A stretch of DNA of 49,838 nucleotides from DASVTR01 sp033855775 (GTDB lineage: Bacteria > Acidobacteriota > Blastocatellia > Pyrinomonadales > Pyrinomonadaceae): NCBI GenBank assembly GCA_033855775.1, contig JAWVFT010000134.1, positions 1-49,838 of the forward strand, read 5' to 3'. The notes below the pieces were generated by a model. It searched no databases. It had not been told where the DNA came from and was given only the letters and a program-made list of their open reading frames with translations. This document shows, piece after piece, positions 1-8,355 of the stretch (its first letter is position 1; the number at the start of each line of letters is the position of its first letter). The translations under genes and the position numbers were made by a program.

Positions 1-122
1 CGTACGGGTTAACGGAGAAGGCGATCGCGGCGGCGCGGCAGATCCGGTTCAGTCCGGCGATGAAGGATGGGCGAGCGGTGTCGCAGTTTGTGCAGATCGA
101 ATACAACTTCAATCTCTACTGA
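1..122 (+). CDS. TonB-like energy transducer, C-terminal end only (partial)
   Basis: Reading the frame from base 3 gives 39 residues before a TGA at 120-122. They match the end of the TonB C-terminal domain: the GLTEKAIAAARQIRF helix, then FSPAMKDGRAVSQF and a final beta strand ending EYNFNLY. In this family that domain contacts TonB-dependent receptors or forms dimers in the periplasm. The rest of the protein lies outside the window, so its membrane anchor and any fused domains cannot be judged. A good hairpin terminator follows 60 bases downstream. Confidence 0.82.
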   Translation, partial: YGLTEKAIAAARQIRFSPAMKDGRAVSQFVQIEYNFNLY

Positions 123-423
123 GAGACGACTATCTCGCTACTGATTCTCCGGCTGGCCTTCAGTTCGGACGGCTTAAGCTTAAAGGCGGCGCTTCTGCGA
201 TGGCGAGGAGCGCCGCTTTTAATTTGCCTGAAAAGTTTGCGGGCTGGCTGCAAGCTCTCAGAGGCGCGGCGTTCTATGACAGAGAATGATTTGGAACCGT
301 GGCCGGAGCCGAGCGTCTAACGAGAAGTAGCCTGTGTCAGTCGAGACGAAATCGCGTGGCGCTGGCGACTCGCGCTGCGCGCCTCGGAAACCCTCGCGCC
401 TATTTTAGAGAAGGAGAAGTCTG
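123..423. other. Intergenic region upstream of the VIT/VWA gene
   Basis: These 301 bases hold the terminator of the TonB-like gene (182-220). After it I see no convincing open frame and no clear sigma-70 promoter. A Shine-Dalgarno-like AAGGAG at 411-416 serves the next gene. Confidence 0.5.
182..220 (+). terminator. Rho-independent terminator of the TonB-like gene
   Basis: GCGGCGCT (186-193) pairs perfectly with AGCGCCGC (209-216) and is followed by TTTT. The A-rich left flank would also let it work on the opposite strand. Confidence 0.75.
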
Positions 424-2988
424 ATGTCCCGAAAGCCCTTGATGAGAGTGATGCTCTTGCTGGCGTTCATCGTCGCCGGAGTGATGGTCTTTATCGCATA
501 TAAAGGAACGGAGACGGTCGTTGCCGCTGCCGCCGAAAGCGAGACGCCGGGCGCGTTGCAGGCTGTGGACGCGAGTGGGAAATTGAAGGGCATCTGCCCG
601 CTCAAGCACACGAGCGTGAAAGCGGAAATTAGCGGCTTTCTCTCGCGCGTCTCTGTGACGCAGGAGTTTGAGAATCCGTTCAAGGAGAAGATAGAAGCCG
701 TCTATACTTTCCCTTTGCCGCAGGCGGCTGCCGTTGACGACATGACCATGATTGTCGGCGAGCGCACGGTGCGCGGGCGCATCCTGCGGCGCGAGCAGGC
801 GCAAGCCGTTTACGAGGCTGCGAAGAATAACGGGCAAGTGGCGAGCCTGCTCGATCAGGAGCGGCCGAACATCTTCACGCAGTCTGTGGCCAACATCATG
901 CCGGGCGAGAAGGTGACGGTCGTGATTAGTTACGTCGAGACGTTGAAGTATGAGGACGGCTCGTATGAGTTTGTCTTCCCGATGGTCGTCGGGCCGCGCT
1001 ATGTGCCGGGAGCAGCGACGGGGCAGCAGGGCGGCGGCTTCGCGCCGGACACGACTAAAGTTCCTGATGGCTCGCGCATCACGCCGCAGGTCGCCGCGCG
1101 GGGCATGCGCGCCGGACACGATATTTCAGTCGAAGTCTCGCTCGACGCGGGCGTGCCGCTAGACGATTTGCAGTCAAGCTCTCATGCCGTTGATGTCCAG
1201 AAAACCGGCGCGGGCCGCGCCGTCGTTAAGCTCAAAGATGCGGAGACGATTCCGAACAAGGATTTCATCTTGAAGTATGACGTGGCGGGCCGCAAGGTTG
1301 AGGACGCCGTGCTGACGCATCGTTCGGGCAAGGGCGGCTTCTTCACTTTGATTCTGCAACCGCCAGACCGCGTGACCGCCGAAGACGTGACGCCGAAGGA
1401 GATTGTCTTCGTGCTGGACACTTCGGGTTCGATGGGCGGCTTCCCGATTGAGAAGGCGAAGGAAGCGATGAAGCTGGCGCTCGACGGATTGTACCCGCAG
1501 GACACCTTCAACTTGATTACGTTCGCGGGCGACACCAACATTCTCTTTCCGCAGCCCGTGGCCGCAACGAAAGAGAATCTCGACAAGGCGCAGAAGTTTT
1601 TGGAGACGCGCGAGGGCGGCGGCGGAACCGAGATGATGAAAGCCATCCGCGCCGCGCTCGACCCGTCGGACGCTGCTGACCATATACGCATCGTCTGCTT
1701 CATGACGGACGGCTACGTCGGCGATGACATGACGATTATCGGTGAAGTGCAGAAGCACCCGAACGCGCGCGTCTTCTCGTTCGGCATAGGCAGTTCGGTC
1801 AATCGTTTTCTGCTCGACAAGATGGCGGAGTACGGGCGCGGCGAAGTCGAGTATGTCGGGCTTGATGACGATGGCTCGGCGGCGGCGCGTCGTTTCCACG
1901 AGCGCGTGCGTAGCCCGCTCCTGACGGACATCTCCGTTGACTGGGCAGGCTTGCCCGTCGCGGACGTGTACCCGCAACGCATCCCGGATTTGTTCAGCGC
2001 GAAGCCTGTGATGTTGACGGGTCGCTTCACGGGCGGAGGCAAGGGCGTGATTCGTTTGAAGGGGAAGATGTCCGGCCGCGATTTCGTGCGCGAGATTCCC
2101 GTCGAGTTGCCGGAGCAGCAACCGCAGCATGACGTGCTGGCGACGCTGTGGGCGCGGACGCGGATTGACGATTTGATGGGACAGGATTACGGCGGAGCGC
2201 AGAACGGCCACATGCGTTCCGACTTGCAGGAGACAATCACACAGCTTGGCCTCGAATATCGTTTGATGACGCAGTTCACTTCGTTCGTCGCGGTCGAAGA
2301 GATGACTATCACGGATGGCGGAGCGCCGCGTCGCGTCGAAGTCCCGGTCGAGATGCCGGAAGGCGTCAGCCGTCAGGGCGTCTTCGGCGAGGATGATGAA
2401 AAGAAGCCGATGCCCTTGAAGAGCGTGCAGTACGTTGGCGGCAACACGAGCAGCTATCGCAACGTTAGCCCAACCGGCAGCAGCGGCACGGGCGGCATCA
2501 CAGGTCGCGTCGGCCCGACGCCGCGCAAGGAGAAGGCCGGTAGCAAGCAACCGCGTTCGTGGCCGACGGCTCCGCCGCCGCCGGCTCCGAAGCAGAGCAA
2601 CAGACCCATAATGGGCAGCGGCTCCGTTATCGCGGCGGATGAAGCCGATGCCACTCGCCCGTTGACGAAGGAAGAGCAGCAGCGGCAGGACGCGCTCTCG
2701 CGGCTGCACCCGTCAATCGCCGCCATCATCGAGCGGCTGTCGAAGAAGGACTCGCAGCCCGCCACGGATGAAGCGAAGTTTGTCCGCGACGGCAAAGCCG
2801 AAGTGCAAATCTGGCTGCTTGATAAAACACCCGAAGCTCTCGCGCAACTCAAGCAACTCGGCTTCGAGGTCGTGCTTGACCCGAAGAGCAGCAAGGTCGT
2901 CATCGGTCGAATCCCGATTGAGAAGCTGTCGAAGCTGGCCGAGTTGAAATCGGTGCGTTACATCGCGCCGCAGTTCGGCGGCAGTTAG
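424..2988 (+). CDS. Exported VIT domain and von Willebrand factor A domain protein
   Basis: This 854-residue protein starts with an uncleaved or signal-type hydrophobic segment (about residues 8-28). A vault/inter-alpha-trypsin (VIT) domain follows at about 55-180, with typical text such as VTQEFENPF and YTFPLPQAAAVDDM. A VWA domain follows at about 325-500. Its metal-ion-dependent adhesion site is intact: D332-T-S334-G-S336 and D429 in the TDGY motif. Residues about 660-740 are Gly/Pro-rich and look disordered. The last ~60 residues (VQIWLLDKTPEALAQL onward) look like a small alpha/beta domain. The start is supported by AAGGAG 8 bases upstream. Related VIT/VWA proteins are cell-envelope proteins, and some are sortase targets, but this one has no C-terminal sorting signal or second membrane helix. 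Its role is unknown; protein-protein adhesion outside the inner membrane is the likeliest guess. A strong terminator follows. Confidence 0.9.
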   Translation: MSRKPLMRVMLLLAFIVAGVMVFIAYKGTETVVAAAAESETPGALQAVDASGKLKGICPLKHTSVKAEISGFLSRVSVTQEFENPFKEKIEAVYTFPLPQAAAVDDMTMIVGERTVRGRILRREQAQAVYEAAKNNGQVASLLDQERPNIFTQSVANIMPGEKVTVVISYVETLKYEDGSYEFVFPMVVGPRYVPGAATGQQGGGFAPDTTKVPDGSRITPQVAARGMRAGHDISVEVSLDAGVPLDDLQSSSHAVDVQKTGAGRAVVKLKDAETIPNKDFILKYDVAGRKVEDAVLTHRSGKGGFFTLILQPPDRVTAEDVTPKEIVFVLDTSGSMGGFPIEKAKEAMKLALDGLYPQDTFNLITFAGDTNILFPQPVAATKENLDKAQKFLETREGGGGTEMMKAIRAALDPSDAADHIRIVCFMTDGYVGDDMTIIGEVQKHPNARVFSFGIGSSVNRFLLDKMAEYGRGEVEYVGLDDDGSAAARRFHERVRSPLLTDISVDWAGLPVADVYPQRIPDLFSAKPVMLTGRFTGGGKGVIRLKGKMSGRDFVREIPVELPEQQPQHDVLATLWARTRIDDLMGQDYGGAQNGHMRSDLQETITQLGLEYRLMTQFTSFVAVEEMTITDGGAPRRVEVPVEMPEGVSRQGVFGEDDEKKPMPLKSVQYVGGNTSSYRNVSPTGSSGTGGITGRVGPTPRKEKAGSKQPRSWPTAPPPPAPKQSNRPIMGSGSVIAADEADATRPLTKEEQQRQDALSRLHPSIAAIIERLSKKDSQPATDEAKFVRDGKAEVQIWLLDKTPEALAQLKQLGFEVVLDPKSSKVVIGRIPIEKLSKLAELKSVRYIAPQFGGS

Positions 2989-3008
2989 AGCTTCAATCAA
3001 GTTGAGCA

Positions 3009-3048
3009 GCGGCGGCGACGATGAATAAAGTCGCCGCCGCTTTTTTTT
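3009..3048 (+). terminator. Strong Rho-independent terminator after the VIT/VWA gene
   Basis: A perfect 11-bp stem (3009-3019 with 3030-3040, GCGGCGGCGAC against GTCGCCGCCGC), a 10-base loop and eight T residues at 3041-3048. Confidence 0.9.
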
Positions 3049-3057
3049 GATAAGGCA

Positions 3058-3501
3058 TCAACGATTGCCGTGGCGTGAGCGGCGCGAGCGTTCCAGCGCG
3101 GGGCCGAGCCTGCGTCGCATCGCTTCATCAACTCTCTGTCGCTCGTCCGCAACTCTCTGTTGTTCGTCCGCCGCTTTTCGTCGCTCGTCACCCGTCGCCT
3201 GAGCTTGCTCGCCGCGCTCCTTCGTTGTCGCCTGCTCCTGCCTGGTCGGCGTGAGCAGGGATTGCAGCAGAGCCGAGCGGGCCGGCTTGCCCGCGTCGAG
3301 GGCGAAGGGGACGCACGCCTGACAGCGCGGCCAGAGACGCAAGCCTTGCCCGCTCGCGCCGTCGCGCGTGAACATCTCGCCCGCCGCCACGAGGCCGCCG
3401 CAACGCGCGCACACCAATGGCCGCAAAGCGCGATACGCCGTTCCCTTCGCCCCGTCGCCAAAGAGAGCCTGACCGATAATCTCGCTGACACCATCCTTCA
3501 T
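3058..3501 (-). CDS. Small protein with a Cys4 zinc ribbon and a charged coiled-coil tail
   Basis: This 147-residue protein has an N-terminal part with two CxxC pairs (CARC near residue 31 and CQAC near residue 60), the pattern of a zinc ribbon. A long Arg/Glu/Gln-rich tail from about residue 90 (DERRKAADEQQRVADERQRV) should form a coiled coil or disordered helix. I do not recognise a named family. It is convergent with the VIT/VWA gene and the shared terminator lies between them. No strong Shine-Dalgarno precedes the ATG. An overlapping plus-strand frame (3160-3624) exists but lacks any recognisable feature, so the zinc-ribbon frame is preferred. Confidence 0.6.
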   Translation of the reverse strand: MKDGVSEIIGQALFGDGAKGTAYRALRPLVCARCGGLVAAGEMFTRDGASGQGLRLWPRCQACVPFALDAGKPARSALLQSLLTPTRQEQATTKERGEQAQATGDERRKAADEQQRVADERQRVDEAMRRRLGPALERSRRSRHGNR

Positions 3502-3947
3502 TGGAGCGTCACAGCCCGACTTGTTTTCGTCGTCGAATACTTAAGCGCGAAACTTTCGCCCGCGCCGGAAAGCTCATCTGTCGAGCCCTCAGATTATCAT
3601 GAAAGGCAAGCTCCGGCGCTTTAGAGTTAATAAACCGAGGCCGCGAGCGTTATTTGAATAGCAGCGAATTAGTGGAACTTTCGGCGGGCCGTGCGTGAAT
3701 AGCAAGAGAGACGGCGGAAGTTTTGAAACAAAATCGCGCGGTCGCGCGTTTGCAGCACAGAGCAATAAAATCTGGCCGTCGTGTCTCCGGCGGAATGAGC
3801 GCGCCGGGACGACCCGCAGCCAAGCCACCTTTGACGAGCGAAGCAATCTTTGATAGCCAGGACCTGTAACCCTTTAATCATCGAGCGGATGTCGCACACG
3901 ATTCCGTCCAATCCGGGAACCCGCCCGCGCGCTGGAAGGCAGGAAAG
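3502..3947. other. 446-base intergenic region
   Basis: No open frame here is convincing. The region is less GC-rich than its neighbours. An imperfect hairpin forms between GCGCCGG near 3562-3568 and AGCTCCGGCGC at 3609-3619, followed by TTTAG; it could be a weak terminator or nothing. A GGCAGGAAAG Shine-Dalgarno-like stretch at 3938-3947 serves the next gene. Confidence 0.4.
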
Positions 3948-4820
3948 ATGAGGCTCAAATCCAAATACGTCGTGCTGGTCGCGTTAATCACGCTGACCGC
4001 GACGCCACGCGCTTTAGACCAATTGACAGACTTGAAAAATCAGGCTCAGGACAGATTCAGAGCCGAGTTGCTGAACATCTTCTGGAACTTTACGACGCCG
4101 GAATCGAGGCGCGACAGCGCGCGACAGAACGCAGAATTTCTGGCGCGCATGCAAGCCGCCGCGCCCGTCTGCCCGTTGGCGGAGGCAGCGGCCAGAGAGC
4201 GCGTCGTTCGTGGCCTCAACCGCTCGGCTCGCTCGAACACGAACGCGGTTGCGCTTAAGCCTCGTCAGCCTTCGACCTTCGAATGGTCATCCGACAATCA
4301 CATCGCCGCGGCTCAAGCGAATCAGGCCAGCGACTTTATCATGATGGACGAGCAGGCTGCGCCCGCCAAAGTGAGTTCACTGAGCGGCGCATGGCTGAGC
4401 AACGAGTGGCGGCAAGTCTTGCCCGTCGCCGCGAATCTTAAAGGCCGCGCGCCGTTTGCCGAGGTCGCCAAGACTCCGAGGATAGACGAGGCCATCGCCC
4501 GGCTCGATGTCGAGCGAGAGGCGTTGGCCGAAGCCCTGCCCGCGCCGCGCCCGCGCATGTCGTCGCCGCGAGAGTTGACAGCAGCGCGAGCGTTCGCGCA
4601 AAAGTTTGTCCAGACAAACTTTCAAACGCAATTGTCGAACAATCAAATACAACTACCGGAAAATTTTGAAATCCTGCTGACCGACAAGGCCCTCAATAGC
4701 GATACTCTCATCAAGATTCACGAAGCTCTTTCGCCTGCGAAGACGAAATGCCGCGTCCGCGTCCTTCGCATCGCGCCCGAAGCCCCGCGCCCGCTCGAAA
4801 AGCCAGCCATCGTTTCTTAA
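3948..4820 (+). CDS. Exported protein of unknown function
   Basis: This 290-residue protein begins with a Sec-type signal peptide (MRLKSKYVVLVALITLTATP). The rest is helical, Ala/Arg-rich and without a domain I recognise. Two Cys residues lie in the mature part (one near residue 67, one in KTKCRVRVL near 268). The segment around 215-265 (FAQKFVQTNFQTQLSNNQ onward) looks amphipathic, and the tail is proline-rich. The ATG has a GGCAGGAAAG ribosome site just upstream. A palindromic heptamer repeat begins almost immediately after the stop codon. Function unknown. Confidence 0.65.
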   Translation: MRLKSKYVVLVALITLTATPRALDQLTDLKNQAQDRFRAELLNIFWNFTTPESRRDSARQNAEFLARMQAAAPVCPLAEAAARERVVRGLNRSARSNTNAVALKPRQPSTFEWSSDNHIAAAQANQASDFIMMDEQAAPAKVSSLSGAWLSNEWRQVLPVAANLKGRAPFAEVAKTPRIDEAIARLDVEREALAEALPAPRPRMSSPRELTAARAFAQKFVQTNFQTQLSNNQIQLPENFEILLTDKALNSDTLIKIHEALSPAKTKCRVRVLRIAPEAPRPLEKPAIVS

Positions 4821-4833
4821 ACGAAAGTCCAAA

Positions 4834-4897
4834 GTCTAAAGTCCAATGTCCAAAGTCAAGAGCCTAGCGTTCTGACTTTGGACATTGGACTTTAGAC
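4834..4897. repeat. Heptamer-built palindromic repeat, copy 1
   Basis: Perfect 25-bp inverted arms at 4834-4858 and 4873-4897 with a 14-base loop. The arms are made of AAAGTCC-type heptamers. Further heptamers (GTCCAAA on the left, GACTTTGGACTTG near 4910-4926 on the right) flank the arms. It lies 13 bases after the stop codon of the exported protein gene. Three more copies occur in the window. Confidence 0.9.
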
Positions 4898-5090
4898 TTG
4901 TCTTTAAGATTAGACTTTGGACTTGTCTTTCTTCTTGACGATGCGCGGGCGGCGCGCGTAAGTTTGAAGGCAGTGATTCAGTGTTTCTTTTCGCGGCGTG
5001 AATTTTTCTCGCGCGCCGGTTTGAAGGGCGACGAGGGGAGCGCGCCGTGGCGAGCCTTGTCATGGACGGCTTTGTAAAGAGGAGCAGGCG

Positions 5091-5744
5091 ATGGCGAAAG
5101 AGCGAGGGCGCAAGCAGGCGAATGACGAGCAGCAGGGTGTCACGCGGCGCGGATTTTTGAAGGGCGCGGGCCTGACGGCGGCGGGCGCGGCGATTTTAGA
5201 CGGCAGCTTGCTCGGCGCGAGCGAAGCTGTCGCTCCTGAGCCGAAAGTGTTGGGGCCGGGGCGCGTGGGCCTCAGCCTGCGAGTCAATCATCAAGCGCGT
5301 CGCGTCGAAGTCGAGCCGCGCACGACGCTGGCCGAAGCCCTGCGCTTCGACTTAGGCTTGACCGGCACGAAGGTCGTCTGCGACCGCGGCTCCTGCTCGG
5401 CCTGCACGGTCTGGCTTGACGGCATGCCCGTCTGTTCCTGCATGACGCTGGCGGTCGATGTCGGAGCGCGCAACGTGACGACGATTGAAGGACTCGCCAC
5501 AGAGAACGGCGAGAAGCTGCATCCGGTGCAGGAAGCCTTTATCGAATACGACGCGATGCAGTGTGGCTATTGCACGCCGGGCATGATTATGAGTTGCGCG
5601 GCTCTGCTTGAGCGGCAGCCGCATCCGACGCTCGAAGACGTGAAGACGGCGACGAGCGGCAATCTCTGTCGCTGCGGAACGTATCCGAAAGTCTTCGAGG
5701 CGACACTCTCAGCCGCGCGCGGCGGACAGCGGAAGGGAGACTGA
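5091..5744 (+). CDS. Tat-exported [2Fe-2S] subunit of a molybdenum hydroxylase (PaoA-like)
   Basis: This 217-residue protein opens with a twin-arginine signal (TRRGFLKGAGLTAAGAA, about residues 17-34), so the enzyme is predicted to be moved folded into the periplasm. A plant-type ferredoxin domain follows, with C97, C102, C105 and C117 for the first cluster. The four-helix second-cluster domain has C158 and C161 (QCGYCTPGM) and C193 and C195 (LCRC). The order and spacing match the iron-sulfur subunits of xanthine dehydrogenase-family enzymes, and the signal peptide matches the periplasmic aldehyde oxidoreductase PaoA. The ATG has AGAGGAGC upstream. The large subunit gene starts 7 bases after the stop. 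The substrate cannot be read from sequence; aldehydes are the family precedent. Confidence 0.9.
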   Translation: MAKERGRKQANDEQQGVTRRGFLKGAGLTAAGAAILDGSLLGASEAVAPEPKVLGPGRVGLSLRVNHQARRVEVEPRTTLAEALRFDLGLTGTKVVCDRGSCSACTVWLDGMPVCSCMTLAVDVGARNVTTIEGLATENGEKLHPVQEAFIEYDAMQCGYCTPGMIMSCAALLERQPHPTLEDVKTATSGNLCRCGTYPKVFEATLSAARGGQRKGD

Positions 5745-5751
5745 AACGAAG

Positions 5752-8355
5752 ATGAGCGGGCAAGCCCAATCGAAGCAACGCGGGAAGAAGAGAGCGACCA
5801 AAGCCGGAGTTTCAAAAGCCGGAACTTCCGCCGCGGCCAAGGCTGGCCCGGCCTCTGCTCCGACGGGCGAGACGCCCGTGCCGAAGGCCGCCGCGGAACA
5901 AGCCAAGGCAGCGAAGGCGGAGAAGCATGACGGGGACGCGAAGCAGACTCGGCAGGAGTTTCTGCCCGTGGGCATCGTCGGGGCCGGGATGACGGAGGTC
6001 GAGCGCGCTGTTCCGTTGGACGAGCCACCGCCGTTGCCCGTCAACGCGAAGCTCTCCGTGATAGGCAAGCGGACGCCGCGCGTTGACGGTCGCGCGAAGG
6101 TGACGGGCGCGGCGCGCTACACGGCTGACGTGCGCCTTCCCGGAATGCTCTATGCGCGGCTCATCACTTCGCCGCACCCGCACGCGCGCATCCGCTCGAT
6201 TGACACGAGCGAGGCGGAGCGTCATCCGTCCGTGCGAGCCGTGCACGTGCTCGACCGCGTGCTCGGCAACGCCGAACTGCGCGACAAGTCGAAGGAGTTG
6301 CCGGGCAAGTTTCCGATTGTGCGTTTCGCCGGACAACCTATCGCGGCCATCGCCGCGACGACGCAAACGGATGCTGACGAAGCGGCGCGGCTCGTTCATG
6401 TTGATTATGAAACGCTGCCCTTCGTCGTCAATCTTGAAGAGGCGCGCAAGAGCGATGCGCCGCTCGTCTTTCCCGGCCCTGCGGATCAGGCGGCGACGGC
6501 TGGCGGCGGTGGCGGTCCGGCGGGCGTGGCGCAGAAGGGAAACGTTCGCGGGCCGGTCAAGGGCGGCCCCGGCGGCCAGCCGAAGGGCGACGTTAAGAAA
6601 GGCTTCAGCGAAGCGGAGGTCCTGGTCGAAGGAGAGTTTCGCACGCAGGCGCAGACGCACTCGGCGCTTGAAACGCATGGCGTCGTCGCGGACTGGCGAG
6701 CAGACGAACTCGTCGTCTATTCCTCGACCCAAGGGACATCGAGCGTGCGCGACGAGTTGGCGGAAATCTTCAAGCTGCCGAAGAGCAAGGTGCGCGTTAT
6801 CACGGAATATATGGGCGGCGGGTTCGGGGCGAAGTTTGGCGCGGGCAACTACGGCATGCTCGCCGCGCATTTGTCTAAGAAGACGAACGCGCCCGTGCGC
6901 TTGATGCTCGACCGCAAGGACGAACACCTGTCGGTCGGCAATCGCCCTGACTCTGTGCAGCGTTTGAAAATCGGGGCAAGGCGCACGGGCGCGCTGACGG
7001 CCATTCACCTGCAATCTTACGGCACGGCCGGCACAGGCACGGGCGCAGGCACGGCTGGCCCCGCGCAGAATATGTACGAGTGCCCGAACATCCTGACAGA
7101 GGAGTCGGACATCTTCACGCACGCAGGTCCGGCGGCGGCCTTTCGCGCGCCCGGACATCCGCAGGGCTGCTTCGCGCTCGAACAGTTAATAGACGAACTG
7201 GCCGAACGCTTGCAGCTTGACCCGCTCGCCTTGCGCGACAAGATTGACGACAGCCCGGCTCGTCGTGAGGAGCGACGCATCGGGGCCGAGCGCGTCAAGT
7301 GGGCGCGGCGACACGCGCCGGGCGCGGACGCTGGCGCGGTCAAGCGCGGCCTCGGCGTGGCGCAGTCGGTCTGGTATCGCTTAATCAATCTGGATTCATC
7401 GTGCGAGGTGAGAGTCACGCGCGACGGCTCGGTCGAGTTGCTGTCAGGCGTGCAGGACATCGGCGGCGGGATTCGCACGGCGTTGGCGCAGGTCGTCGCC
7501 GAAGAGTTTGGCCTTCGCCCAACGGACATCAACATCAAAATCGGCGACACGTCGTTTCCCGGCGGCCCCGCTTCGGGCGGCAGCATGACGACCGGCTCGA
7601 TCACTCCGGCGGCGCGCAACGCCGCGCACAACGTCCGGCAACAATTGCTCGAACAGATTGCTCCGCAGTTTGGCGCAGAGCCTGCTCTCCTTGAAATGCG
7701 CGACGGCGCGGTTTACGCGCGCGGCGTGAAGGGAAAGATTTCGAGCGCGGGGCCGCGGAAGCTTTTGACCTTCAAGCAGGCGGCGGCGCGCTTGAAGACG
7801 GAACAGATTGCCGCGCGTGCGAGCCGCGCGGACGATTACGGCGGCTTCGCTTTCAAGAATCAGGAGGCGGCGTTCGGCTTCGGCATCGGTCGCTACGGCG
7901 GCGTGCAGTTTGCCGAAGTCGCGGTTGATACGGAGACGGGCGTTATCAAAGTCGAGCGCGTCGTCGCCGTTCACGATTGCGGCCGCCCCGTCAATCCGCT
8001 CGCGCTTGAAAGCCAGATTAACGGCGGCGTGATTCAAGGCATCTCGTACGCTCTTTACGAGAATCGCCTGCTCGACCGCAACACGGGCTTGATGGTCAAT
8101 CCGAACCTTGAGCAGTACAAGATTGCGGGGTCGCGCGAGACGCCGTTGATTGAAGTCGCGCTGATTGAAGAGTACGTCGGGCGCAACTCGACGGACGCGG
8201 GCGGCATCGGCGAGCCCGCGACGATTCCGACCGTGGCGGCCATTGCCAACGCCGTCTATAACGCGACGGGCGCGCGGCTCTACGAGATGCCGATGACGCC
8301 CGCGCGCGTGCTCGCGGCTCTCGGTCGCGCAGAGAAGAAAGGAGCGCGCCCATGA
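5752..8355 (+). CDS. Molybdopterin-binding catalytic subunit of the exported molybdenum hydroxylase (PaoC-like)
   Basis: This 867-residue protein carries the xanthine-oxidase-family catalytic core: the entry strand KRTPRVDGRAKVTGAARYTAD (about 105-125), GGGFGAKFG near 363, AAFRAPGHPQ near 465, a Gly/Ser-rich cofactor loop with GSMTTGSITPA, and the catalytic glutamate E821 in GGIGEPATIP. Unusual is the ~100-residue Lys/Ala-rich N-terminal extension before the core. It is low-complexity and makes the protein longer than PaoC (~730 residues). It has no signal of its own and would ride out with the Tat-bearing small subunit. A second low-complexity Gly insert lies at about 245-275. Its stop overlaps the next start (ATGA). 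The core fits the PaoC/YagR branch better than true xanthine dehydrogenase because of its partner with extra cysteines. Confidence 0.9.
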   Translation: MSGQAQSKQRGKKRATKAGVSKAGTSAAAKAGPASAPTGETPVPKAAAEQAKAAKAEKHDGDAKQTRQEFLPVGIVGAGMTEVERAVPLDEPPPLPVNAKLSVIGKRTPRVDGRAKVTGAARYTADVRLPGMLYARLITSPHPHARIRSIDTSEAERHPSVRAVHVLDRVLGNAELRDKSKELPGKFPIVRFAGQPIAAIAATTQTDADEAARLVHVDYETLPFVVNLEEARKSDAPLVFPGPADQAATAGGGGGPAGVAQKGNVRGPVKGGPGGQPKGDVKKGFSEAEVLVEGEFRTQAQTHSALETHGVVADWRADELVVYSSTQGTSSVRDELAEIFKLPKSKVRVITEYMGGGFGAKFGAGNYGMLAAHLSKKTNAPVRLMLDRKDEHLSVGNRPDSVQRLKIGARRTGALTAIHLQSYGTAGTGTGAGTAGPAQNMYECPNILTEESDIFTHAGPAAAFRAPGHPQGCFALEQLIDELAERLQLDPLALRDKIDDSPARREERRIGAERVKWARRHAPGADAGAVKRGLGVAQSVWYRLINLDSSCEVRVTRDGSVELLSGVQDIGGGIRTALAQVVAEEFGLRPTDINIKIGDTSFPGGPASGGSMTTGSITPAARNAAHNVRQQLLEQIAPQFGAEPALLEMRDGAVYARGVKGKISSAGPRKLLTFKQAAARLKTEQIAARASRADDYGGFAFKNQEAAFGFGIGRYGGVQFAEVAVDTETGVIKVERVVAVHDCGRPVNPLALESQINGGVIQGISYALYENRLLDRNTGLMVNPNLEQYKIAGSRETPLIEVALIEEYVGRNSTDAGGIGEPATIPTVAAIANAVYNATGARLYEMPMTPARVLAALGRAEKKGARP

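Noticed and set aside
1174..2709. A 511-codon frame opposite the VIT/VWA gene
   Set aside because: It is the antisense shadow of a gene with clear domains. It is Arg/His-rich and has no recognisable motif, as expected for GC-rich antisense frames.
3160..3624. A 154-codon plus-strand frame overlapping the zinc-ribbon gene
   Set aside because: No domain or ribosome site is visible, and the antisense frame has paired CxxC motifs and a coherent coiled coil.
4834..4926. CRISPR-like appearance of the clustered GTCCAAA units
   Set aside because: The units are 7 bases long and contiguous, arranged as inverted arms. There are no unique spacers of regular length and no cas genes.
5812..7158. A 448-codon frame opposite the molybdopterin subunit gene
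   Set aside because: Antisense shadow; Arg-rich composition, no ribosome site, and the opposite strand encodes all expected catalytic motifs.
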